A DNA stretch of 64,000 nucleotides. Origin: Heloderma charlesbogerti. Taxonomy: Eukaryota; Chordata; Lepidosauria; Squamata; Helodermatidae. A program made the translations under genes and the position numbers. Positions 32,141-42,600 of the stretch are shown here, one piece after another. How positions within the stretch are numbered: position 1 is the first letter of the stretch; the number at the start of each line of letters is the position of its first letter. The stretch lies in contig JANEZZ010001857.1 of assembly GCA_026122225.1 (NCBI GenBank), forward strand, positions 62,001 through 126,000, read 5' to 3'. Below the pieces are notes generated by a model. It worked only from the letters and a program-made list of their open reading frames with translations. It did not search any database and had not been told where the DNA came from.

Positions 32141-33589
32141 GTTAGGGGGCTTTAACCCCTGCTGCAGTCATCATCAATCATTTATTGTTACCGTCAATGA
32201 CCAGCACCCTGCTGCAGTCCTGATCAGGTCTGCTGCTTCCACTTCCCAATTCAGTGATTTGTTTTGGACGAAAAGCTTCCATTGGTGCATAAGGGAGCTG
32301 TTCTTTCAATGCAGATAGTGGGTGTGGAGGGCCTGGATTCAAATCAGGACCGCAGTGGGAGGGGGGAGGGTTAAAGCCCCCCACGCAAGATACTGGTGCA
32401 GGAGTTGTTTACTTTCAAAGATGCCTGCAGGGCTTTTTAAATCAAGTGAGTGCCCTCTGGTCTAGTTTGTCCCCTGGATTAAATTGCAAGTTATCTCCCA
32501 TGCTTACAAAAGTGCCCCCTGGTGAGTCAGACCACTGGTCTATCTAAGCCTGTAGTCTGTAACCATCTTTAGGGCAGAGGTGGGGAACCAATGGGGTGAT
32601 ATTGGACTATGGCTCCAATCATCTCTAATCATAGGTCATGCCGGCTGGAGCAGATGGGACTTGGAATCCAACAACATGTAGAGCAGCTGTCCCCAGCCAG
32701 CACCTCCGGAGGGTTCCAGGTTGGGGACGGGTGATCTAGAGAGGGCCACGTGTTTCCCTGCCACTGCTTTGGCATTGGAATTGAAGATCCCACAGATTGA
32801 ACCCATGATCTTAATGCAGGCAGGGCCTCTCTGCTCTAATACCAAGTTATAGCCCCTCTACCCTCTTTAAAAGGCATTCTTTATCAAGGATTCCCGAGAA
32901 GCTGAGCCAGAGAAGTGCTTGAAAGACTGAGCTGCTACGAGGGAGGAGAGGCGCCCCACCCCACCTTTGAATCTCGCCTCTGCCGCTCTCTCTCCGCTTC
33001 TCCTCCCTGCTGTCACGCAATGGGGATAATAGTACTAGCCCGCCTTACAATTCTGTAAGAATGTAAGATATGACAAGATAGCACGCGTGTGAGTCACTTT
33101 CTCGATGTTAAGCGATGTTACGATTTCCTGCTGCTACTGTGCAAAATGCCTTCAAATGCAATAGGTTTGAGATCATTCCCCCCCCCCCCGCAAAAAATAT
33201 GTTGTGGACGCCAAGGTGGAGGATGGCTCCATTGAATGGTGGGGACTTTGGCCCTTCAATGAGTTTGCCTGCTGCTCTATTCCCTTTCCTCTGCTTCTGC
33301 ACCCAGGACTTTTGCATAAAACAACCCACCCTGATCATCTTTGTTTGCCTTGCAGTATCCCTGCTGTGGTGCATAACCAAAAAGATAGCCGAGGCCTCCG
33401 TTTCCATCTGTGCACTGGGTATATCCTAGAAGGCTCGATTCCCAAAACTCCAAGACACCAACTCCCAACTCTGCTTGGGAGTGACTCACAGGCTGTTCTG
33501 AAAAGTCCCTGCTCCCAGGTGTGTGAGGTCTGCTTTTTGCTTCCTTACGAAGTAGGGGCGGCGGGGGGGTAACTTTTAAGGCATTAGTG

Positions 33590-33690
33590 CAGAACCTCTT
33601 TCAGCCCAGGCGATGAATTCCATTTTGGAGAAGCTCTTGGGGGAATGTATTCCAGCGACGGGCGGAGCCAAATTTGGCACCAAACAAAAG
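33590..33690. repeat. Dispersed repeat, family X fragment
   Basis: gcagaacctctttcagccca, gaattccattttggagaagc. The family may resume after 34080 (cctcggtctgaaagaggtcc), suggesting an insertion between. Confidence 0.5.
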
Positions 33691-33734
33691 AGGACATGTG
33701 TCCCAACCCTGAACAATATGACAATACAACAACT

Positions 33735-34067
33735 GGAATGAGCTAACTGGTGATGGTAAAGAATATATACAGGAATATCTCCTGGCATAGTTTTCTCTGG
33801 GCAGACTCAAAACCCATATTAAAAGCTTTCTTACTCCCTGATATACCTTTTACAAACTCGACCGTTATTCATGGACTAGACCACTGACAAAGACTTCGTG
33901 TCGAAACGCGTTTGGTTTTACTTGTACTTCTCGTATTATAGATCATTACAGCACCATAATATTGTACCGTCCCCTATTGTTTTAATGTGTTTTTGGTCAG
34001 CACAGGTAAAATTATACTATCAGATATTCGTGTATATATTCTGCTTCATCACCAGTTAGCCCATCCC
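33735..34067. mobile_element. Element with 83-bp inverted ends and a hammerhead-like core
   Basis: The left arm 33735-33817 (gagctaactggtgatgg, gaatatatacaggaatatct) is an imperfect inverted copy of the right arm 33985-34067 (ctgcttcatcaccagttagc). Between them 33882-33911 reads CTGACAAAGAC...GTCGAAACGCG, resembling a type I hammerhead ribozyme core. Such motifs are known in Penelope-like retroelements; assignment to them is inference. Confidence 0.5.
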
Positions 34068-34699
34068 AGATGTTGAATTGCACTCTGGGCTATCTCAGAT
34101 GGCCACCGCCCTCGGTCTGAAAGAGGTCCGACACTCCTGATGGAGACAGTACTGAGCTAAGATGGATCTGTGGTCTGACTCGGTATAAGACAGCTTCCTA
34201 TTTATATTAGCCCTTATCCAGAACCATGAGGACTTGAATCTTACTTTATTATTAGCAGAAAGGGCCAGCCACAAGTCCAGCCCATTCTTTGCATGCGGAA
34301 GGTCCCTGATTCAATCCCCAGTATCTCCTGGAAGGACTGGGAAAGGCCTGTCTAGAACCGCGGAGAGGCAGCACTAGTCGGCGCAACCACACTGAGCTAC
34401 ATGAACCAAGGGTCTAACGTAGTATAAGACAGCTTCCTTTGTTCCTGAAGCAGGCTGAACAAACCAGTATAGACTTGTGTAATGCCCTAAAGATCTCTCT
34501 CTCTCATTCCCCTCTTTGTTAAAACAAATTGCCTCTTAACAGCTTCTGTAGCCAGGATTGCTGGCTGTATGCATTTTGGGGAATTCGGAGCTTCTTTCCA
34601 CCAGAACCCAGCGTAGAATTTTTCTGCATGTGGCAACCATTCTCCTCTTGCAGCCTTACTCCCCTATCTGCACAAATAACCACCACCAGCAGCCTGCCT

Positions 34700-34820
34700 T
34701 ACAGCAGGGGTGGGCAGAAGGTAGATCTCTGGATGTTTTGGACTTGGTCATGCTGGCAGGGGCTTCTGGGAACTGAAGGCCAAAACAGCTAGAGAGATCT
34801 ACCTTCTGCCCACCCTGGCT
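34700..34820. repeat. Short inverted-repeat element
   Basis: ggtgggcagaaggtagatct at 34709 and its complement agatctaccttctgcccacc at 34795 enclose about 65 bp. MITE-like, distinct from family H. Confidence 0.6.
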
Positions 34821-34864
34821 TCACAGGGTGGGTGTAAGGCTAACTGAAATTACATACACAAGCA

Positions 34865-34990
34865 CTTTGCATAATGCTTGGGGGGGGCAACTTGTGGCCC
34901 TCCAGATGTTTTGGCCTATAACTCCCATCAGCACCAGCCAGCATAGCTGATGGTGAGGCCAAAACATCCAGAGGGTCACAAGATCCAAAA
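34865..34990. repeat. Hairpin repeat, family H
   Basis: tggccctccagatgttttgg ... ggccaaaacatccagagggt; a well-preserved palindromic structure. Confidence 0.7.
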
Positions 34991-35299
34991 ATGGCAAGTA
35001 GTATTAAGAATATAAGAAGAGTCCTGCTGGATGAGACCAAAGATCTGTTGCCACAGAGGTTCTCTTAGCGTTCATGGCTAAGAAGAGCTGTTAGGAAATC
35101 TATCCATCTCCACAACCTGACTCCAGGCGAAGCCCCTTCCGCCTCAGAGCCATCCAAACTTACCAGTGTCACAGCTTTGTTTATTGTAGCTTTGCAGCAA
35201 AGCGCCTTATAAAGAGCGATAGGTAATTCAGCGGCTGTTGGCATTTCTCGGGCTGGTGAATTCGGCAAAATTAGGGGTCGGGGGAACAAGCGCAATGCC

Positions 35300-35352
35300 C
35301 ACCTTCCCCAACCTGGTGCCCTCCAGATGTTTTGGGCTACACCTCCCAGCAG
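35300..35352. repeat. Hairpin repeat, family H (left arm only)
   Basis: ccttccccaacctggtgccc, tccagatgttttgggctaca; cut off by the SINE that starts at about 35364. Confidence 0.6.
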
Positions 35353-35363
35353 TAAGAACCGCT

Positions 35364-35575
35364 GCTGTAGTGGTTAGAGTTTCGGACTGGAGAGGGCTGG
35401 GTTGCACTCCCCACACAGCTATGAGGCTCACTGGGCAATATTGGGCACTGACTCTCACTAACCTACCTCACAGGACTGTTGCGAAGATAAAATAGAGAGG
35501 AGGAAGGCCACCTACGCCGCCTTGGGCTCCTTGGAGGAAAAGGCAGGATACAAATGTGACAAATAAATAAATGAA
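35364..35575 (+). repeat. tRNA-derived SINE
   Basis: tgtagtggttagagtttcgg, decayed B box gggttgcactcc, ctaacctacctcacaggac, ccttgggctccttggaggaa and an (AAAT)n end. It apparently inserted into a family H repeat. Confidence 0.75.
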
Positions 35576-35869
35576 CATGGATCACGGGAGTTGTATTCTC
35601 CCAGCCCTTCCGCCCCCCCCCCCAAAAAAAACAGTCTGGGAAAGTGCTTTTCTATCATCCCCAATACGTCGTTGTTGGAAGAATAAAGAATTATGGAGAA
35701 GGGTGTTTCTGAAACTCCGGCCACGGATCCGCTGCTTAGTATCCAGTGTTAGTCCTACGTAGAGCAGACCCTTTGAAAGAAATGGATCTTCGCCAGGGCT
35801 AACAGAGGTGCCCCTCATTTCAGTGGCTCTACTCCAAGTAGGGCTAGCATCGGATACTACCCGCTATGT

Positions 35870-36650
35870 GCGCCTCCAAAGCTTTGGAAAACGCGCCCGG
35901 CGCTTCCCAGCCCGCCCTTGTTCGTCGCTTCCCCGGCTGTTTCCACCTCCTGCCGCCGAGGGCGCACGGTGCGGGGCCGAGGGCCCCCCCGCTCCTCGTC
36001 GTCCTCGCAGGGGCGGGGCTGGCTGGCGGCAGCCTCTTCAGCCGGGCCGCCCTCCGCCGCCCGCGCCGCCGCCCGAGTTGCTCGGGCGCTGCCGGTGCCG
36101 CCGCCCGCTCGTCCGCCCGGCGCGCCGCGATGTGGGCAGCCGGGGTGCTCTGGAGCGCCCTGCTGGGGCTGCTGCTGGGGCGGCTGCTGCTGGGGCGCCA
36201 CGCGTGGGCCGACGTGGCCTTCGTGGCGCGCGCCTGGCGCTGCGCCGGCCGGCTCCTGCGAGGGGACGCGCGCAGCTTGGCGCAGCGCTTCGGCCGCCTG
36301 GCGCGGTCCCGGCGGGGGAAGGTCTTCGTGCGCTACGAGGAGCGCAGCTTCACCTACGGCCAGGCGGAGCGCGAGAGCAACCGCGTCGCCAACGCGCTGC
36401 TGCGGCTGCCCGGCGACCAGCCCCCGCTCCTGCCCGGCCAGACGGTGGCGCTCTTGGTGGGCAACGAGCCCGCCTTCATCTGGGCCTGGATCGGCCTCGC
36501 CAAGCTCGGCGCCGTGCCGGCGCTCCTGGGCACCGCGCTCCGCCGAGGGGCGCTCCTCCATTGCCTGCGCGCTTGCGGGGCCCGCGCGGTCCTGGTGGCC
36601 GACGGTGAGTCTCCCCGGCCCGGGGGGGTGGAAGTCGGCGCGCGCGGCGT
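35870..36650 (+). promoter_or_regulatory. SLC27A3: CpG island / probable SLC27A3 promoter and 5' UTR
   Basis: An abrupt change to very GC- and CpG-rich sequence, flanked by AT-richer repeats, spans the SLC27A3 start codon. An Sp1-type GC box (ggggcggggc) lies near 36010. No TATA box is evident, as expected for a CpG-island promoter. The transcription start cannot be placed from sequence. Confidence 0.75.
36130..36604 (+). CDS. SLC27A3: SLC27A3 exon 1 (coding part)
   Basis: GC-rich first coding exon. The start at 36130 ([20 protein letters not shown]) is chosen because a hydrophobic N-terminal anchor is typical of the family. It then encodes the FATP block [16 protein letters not shown] and [17 protein letters not shown]. 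Donor gtgagt at 36605. The same frame stays open upstream to an ATG at 35866; that extension is Arg/Pro/Ala-rich and unlike family N-termini. Confidence 0.9.
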
Positions 36651-39600
36651 CACCCAGCCTTCGGGTGATTTGGACTACAGTTCCCATCACCCCGACTATT
36701 GACCGACCAAGGCTGGTGGTGGAATGGGGGAACTTGTGTGGGGGGTTGCCTAATGCAGCCTTCAGGTGAGTTGGACTACAGTCCCCAGCAGCCCTGACTG
36801 TTGACGGACTGGGGCTGATGGCTGGGTGGGAGAACTTAGTGTGTATCTGTATGGCTAGTTCAGCCTTCAGGTGTTTTGGACTGTAGCTCCCATCATCCCC
36901 AATTTGGGGCTGATGGGAAATGACATCTGAAACATCGGGAGGGCGCACCAGCTTGGAGAAGGCTGGTGTAATACGCCTGTTATTTGTTTGCTTGCTTGCT
37001 TGATTTGTACCCCGCTTTTCCACCAAGAAAATGGTGTTCAAGGTGGCCACACTACCCGCTCTCAGATAAGGCCACCCTCAGCATTTTGTTTGATATGGGT
37101 TTGCCTCTAGATGGGAAGGAGGACTGCCCAGAATAGGATCATAGTCTGTGGAAGGGACCTCAAAGGTCTTCTAGTCCAAACCTCCCCCTGCCTCCAGTGC
37201 AGGAAATCCCCCTACTGTAGCATCTGAGGTGGCCATCTGGCCTCTAGCTGCTACCTTTGCCAGAGGTGCGACGGGCAGTCTCTTTGGAGAGCATGCCAAA
37301 TTGTTCTCCGTTAGGAATTATTGGGTGCTGCGGTCCCACCCGAAGGAGAATTATGCACCCCAGAGCAGAATTTGATTGGAAGGAGATGAGCCCAGAGCAG
37401 CATCCCATGCAGAGAGGTGATGGGCAGCCTCCTTGCAGAGTGGACATTTATCCTTTGTATTGGTAGCACTGATAAGGCTAGACTATTTGAATCGTACAGA
37501 GATACAGCAGCATGACTCCCCTTCCCCCTGTTGAAGACTGATTGGAGGAGGTGAGCCCAGAACAAAACCTTATGCAGAGATGCTATGGATAGATGATGAT
37601 GATGATAATAATAATAATAATAATAATAGTGGACTCTCCCAAAGGCAGATAATTCTGTAGTGTCTCTGCACTGGGAATGGTTGAAAGGTTCCAGTTCTAA
37701 GAAGATGCACCAGAATTACTTGCCCCAGAAGAGGCTGATGGCAAGGAGACAAACCCAGAGCAGGGACTCATGCAGAGATGTGACAGGAAGCCACCTTGGA
37801 TGGCGGATAATTCTTCTGCACTGAGAGTGTCAGAACATTCTAACCATACAAGGATGTGACGAAAAAACTTGCTCCCGTGTGCAGAGGTGGTAGAACTGCC
37901 TATTCCGGAGGGCCAGTTGTGTTAGTTCTGTTGCAGCGCAAACAACGTAGAGACGGAGTCGTAAAGACAAAGACGTTTATTAGCCCCTATTGGATGCTGA
38001 TAAGAGGGAAGTGAGGCCAGGTCTGTGATATGCAGACATGGCAGCAGCATCTTTGGATGTGAGCTCATAGGAATCCTTCCTTGTTGAATTGTTTTGCTAG
38101 CTGCTCCTTCTCTCGCAACACAGAAGGGTTCCCCGGTATGAGAGAATAACCCATCAAAGAATAGGGTACCAGGGGGAGGGACAAATTAGATTTGGCTGCC
38201 GTCTAGGGAGTAAGCCGCACTGAATTAGACATAAGTGGCTTCTGAACAAACGTGGCACTATTAGATTGTCACAAGTGGGGACTGCAGCAAAATATTACAG
38301 CGTAACCTTACTCCTAACAGAAGTGCTTCTGTTCAGAGTTTGAGCTAGCCTTTCCCTTGCAGTAGGGCATATACTCCCCCTCTTCCTTACTTTTCTTTTC
38401 CAAACAACACTCATGCTCAAGGATGCTCAAGTTTTTTGGTGTGTGTGTGTGGGGAGGGGAGTGTTGCCCCCTTGGTGTGTTTTTTGTTTTTTATTTGGTA
38501 CTTAGACAATCCTTTGAGTTCCCCCAAAACTTCTGATACCTCATTCTTGTTTCTCAGTGGCCTCATTTTGGCTACAAAGCCATCAGCACCCCACCACCCG
38601 TTTGCTATTAAAAGGCACGATCTTGCCCTTTCCCCTGTAAAGCTCAGGGATACAGTGTAACAGATTTGGTTACATCCTGCCCATCCAGAAGGAAAATTTT
38701 ATCGCTTCCTCTGCTTCCCCAGACTTCTGACTGGGCTCTGGGTTATGTGATAGAACTCACATCTCCCAGCTACGGTAAAATGATCGAATTAAAGAATGAG
38801 CTTTTAATAAGAACTAGATTAAAAAACAAACAAAGAATTATTAAGGGGGATATTACAGAATCATCATGCAAAATGCTTCTCTATTTTTTTTAGTGTGCAT
38901 GTTAATATTGGACCTATTATCTTCTATGTCACCTGTTAAAGGAAAATGATGATTAATAACGGTTATCCTAGCCACTGGGATAGTTAGCCATGCTTGTGAA
39001 ATAGACCCTCCAGGTTCTGGGGCAGTATACTTCTGGATAAGAGATGTCACGGGGGGGGGGGAACAACAGGGGAGGGATCTTGACTTCATGTGCTATTTGG
39101 GGACTTCCAACAAGCATCTGGTTGGCCACTGTGTGAACAACGATGTTGGTGCAGGTCAGGAAAGGGGAACCTCTTTCACCTCGAGGGCCGAACTCCATTT
39201 CAGAGAACCTTTTGAGGGCCGCATTCCAGGGGTGAGCGGGCGTAAGGAAAAAGGGGTGGCCCCAAATTATATTATGGCTTAAAGCTCTTGTACTGCCAGC
39301 AGCTAAGTCTCAGCAGAGGCATTTCCACTTTAACCACCAAATGATTGGTGGTTTGGGGGGCAAAGGGGGTGGGGCCATTTGGTGAATCCCAGAGGGCCAA
39401 ATTGGGACCCCAGGCAGGCGTCATTTGACCCGCAGGGCTGAGATTCAACACCCTTGGTCCAGATGGACCCTTTGGTTCTGATCCAGTAGGGCTCTCCTTG
39501 CATTCTAATGTCAGATTTTCTGCATTAAACACCAGGAAGGGAACCTGGTCCATTCACAATCCACCACTTCTGCATAGCACAACCTGGCTGTGTAAACACA

Positions 39601-42600
39601 TCACTACATTGCTATTTTAACCTCTGGTGCTTTTTGGGCCCGAATTAAAAATCCAGAGTGCGAATCGGCTCTGAAACGACACTCTGGAGGACAAAGAGAA
39701 ACACTCCCTCCGTTGTTGGAGCCAAAACGTTGTCCCTGCACGTTAGTCCTGCAGCGTCACGGACTGTCGATGGTTTCCTAACCTGTGTCCCTCCATTTGA
39801 CGTGGCTGCTTTCCCCTACTAATTAATGCCCCCAACCTGAAGCACGGCCCCCCAAATCCCAACAAGCTGGAAAGCGTTGTGGTAATTAATGCATCTCCCG
39901 TGTGTGATGAGTTGACTGAATTTGTGGGTGAGTTGATGACAGAGATCAAACTGGGTCATAACCATTGGGCCAGTGGCTGAGATGGAGGCCAACAGATCTC
40001 TCCCATGCAGGACAAATGGCCGCAACTTGAGGCTATGCCTGACCAGTCAGGAAGGTCAAAGTGGGACCTGGCCTTGGGGAGGTCACCGTGGATTGTCCTT
40101 TCTTGCTCTTAGCCCATCAAGAAAAACTCAGCCACATATTAACTGAAAACACGGTGCAAATCCTATGCATGTTTAGACAGAGAAATTGTCCTACAATTCC
40201 CAGCATGCTTCAGTCCAACATATCTGCCTGGAGGGATACTGGAAAGTGTAGGATTTTCTGTCTAAACATGCAGAGGATTGCACCATTATTAACTCAAAAC
40301 ACGTTATTAATACAGCATTATTAAAGATAAAAATTAGTAAGCATATAGAAGGACAAGACTTGCTGAAGAAAGAATCAACATGGCTTCTGGAAAGGTAATT
40401 CCTGTCTGACTAGCCTTTTAGAGTTCTTTGAGAGTGTCAATAAACATATGGACAGGGGTGATCCAGTAGACGTTGTTTACTTTGACAAAGACCCTCACCA
40501 ACGACCCCTGAGAAAACTTAGCAGTCACAGAATAGGAGGAGGAGAAGGTCGCTGTTTGTTGTTTGGATTTTTCTTTTTTTTCCTTCTGCAATTTGGCTCA
40601 GAATAGAACCTCCATGTTCAGAGGCAGTCTGTCTGTGAACACCAGGTGGGCAAACAACGGGAGTGGAGGGGGCTGCTGTCTTTATGCCCTACTTGTGGAC
40701 TTCCTGGAGGCATCTGGTTGGCCACTCTGAGAAGCAGGATGCTGGACTATTTATTGATGTATTATTTGAATTTGTAGCCGGCCCTTTACTTTACAGTCCC
40801 AAGGCAGGGTACACACATAACAATATAAACTAGCTGGACCTATTGGATCTGATCCAGTAGGGCTGTTCTTATGGCCCTTGGGATAGAAGCTCTTTTAGAA
40901 ATTCAACTTTGTGTCTCTTATCACTCCATTTATTCATTTTATCCGGCAACACTATTACTTCTAGACTTGATATATTGTTATTGTTTATGATTATACTTTC
41001 AACTGCCCAATAACCCAAGTCCCCTGAACGACTACAAAACCTAAAATACAGACCATAAAAACAAAACTAAAAACAGCACATAATAAATCCAAAACAAAGG
41101 CGGCAGCAAAGGATAAAGCCACACTGGCATGTAGAAACCGGCAGCAATAAATGCCCAGTGGTCTAAAAGCACCAAACACAGCCCTCAAAATCCCTGGGAG
41201 AGTAAAATGGTCTTCATCTGGAGCCAAAAAGATCGTCACGGAGGCACCCGGTTCTATAGCTACAATTGGTAATTCTCTCGGGCATGCCAATTTCGGAGAT
41301 GCTGCAGCCCTGGCTGAGGAGAGAGATCCTTGCTTGGCCAACAGGCCTACTGGAGTTTACTGGTTTCTCTGTGTGTCTGTCTCTCTTTGCAGACCTTTTT
41401 GAAGCTGTGGAACCTATCCTTCCCAGTGTAGAGGAACTGGGCGTCGCGGTGTGGGTGATGGGCAAAGGGCCCTACCCTCCTGGCGTGACCGGCCTTCAGG
41501 GTCTGTTGGAGGAAGCCTCAGAGGAGCCAGTGCCTTCTGACCTCTCCACCCCAGGCAGCTTGTCGGACACCTGTCTCTACATCTTCACCTCTGGGACCAC
41601 AGGTACTGTCCTACCAAGACCTGGCCAGTTGATACGGTCAGCAAGCGTTCCACTTCTCGCCGTGTGCTTGTGTGTAGGGGGGATGTCAAAAGTTGGACTG
41701 CTCCTTTGGGCGTGGGGAAGGGGGGGAGATAAATCCTCGCACACAGAAAAACAGCATGCCACAGAATGCATGCTAGTTTTCTAAATGCAAGGAGAAGTGT
41801 GCTTGTGTTTTCCGCCCACCCAAGAAAAAAACATTCGAACAAGCCCGCCTCAGACACACACGTGCACGTCCTTCCTTCTTGACATGGTACAATCCAGGAA
41901 AACCTGTATCACTTGATGTGGCTGAATAAATCAGCTTGTCCCATGTATTTTGGGGGGAAGTTAGGGCAATAGACAGATCCCCCCGTCCCCCTTTTTGCTA
42001 TTGCAACCTGTCACAGCAAGTTATTCCAGCTTTGGTAAATAGCATAACCTATTCCTTCTGGACCCTTGATTCATATGGCACTTTTGATTTTGCAAAGGGC
42101 TTTAAACACCGAAATACGCAGTTTTGCTTGTATAACAGGCGACTGTTGTTCCCATTTTACAGACAGGGAACTGGAGTGCAGAGAAAGAGAGAGATTGGCT
42201 TTGGCCGCTTGGGTACACAACGGTTCCCCCTGCTGGCCAGCACAGATAGCGGGCTCCTCTTGTTAGCTGTCACCAAGACTGTAGCTGGAGGCTGTGGTGC
42301 TGAGATTCTGCTCTCCCACAGGGAGTTGGGGTGGATCCGGTCCTTCAGCAATGCATCAGCTGCTGCCTTGCCAATCACATCCCCACATCAAAAAAAATAT
42401 GTATTTGGAACTTTGGAAACGTCCCCTTCTGAATTTTTGAGTTGTTCTACCACAAGACATAGTGACGGCCAGCGACTTGGATGGCTTTAAAAGGGGGTTG
42501 ACCAGTTCATGGAGGAGAAGGCTATTAATGGCTACTAGTCCTGATGGCTGTGTGCCATGTCCATGTTGCTGAGGAACATGGGTGGGAGGATGCTGTCGCA

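Noticed and set aside
35866..36129. Upstream in-frame ATG extending SLC27A3 by 88 residues
   Set aside because: The extension is Arg/Pro/Ala-rich, unlike FATP N-termini, and would bury the hydrophobic anchor; treated as 5' UTR or promoter.
35857..37050. 397-codon open frame on the minus strand across SLC27A3 exon 1
   Set aside because: It is the antisense shadow of a CpG-rich coding exon and continues into hairpin repeats; no motif or splice context supports it.
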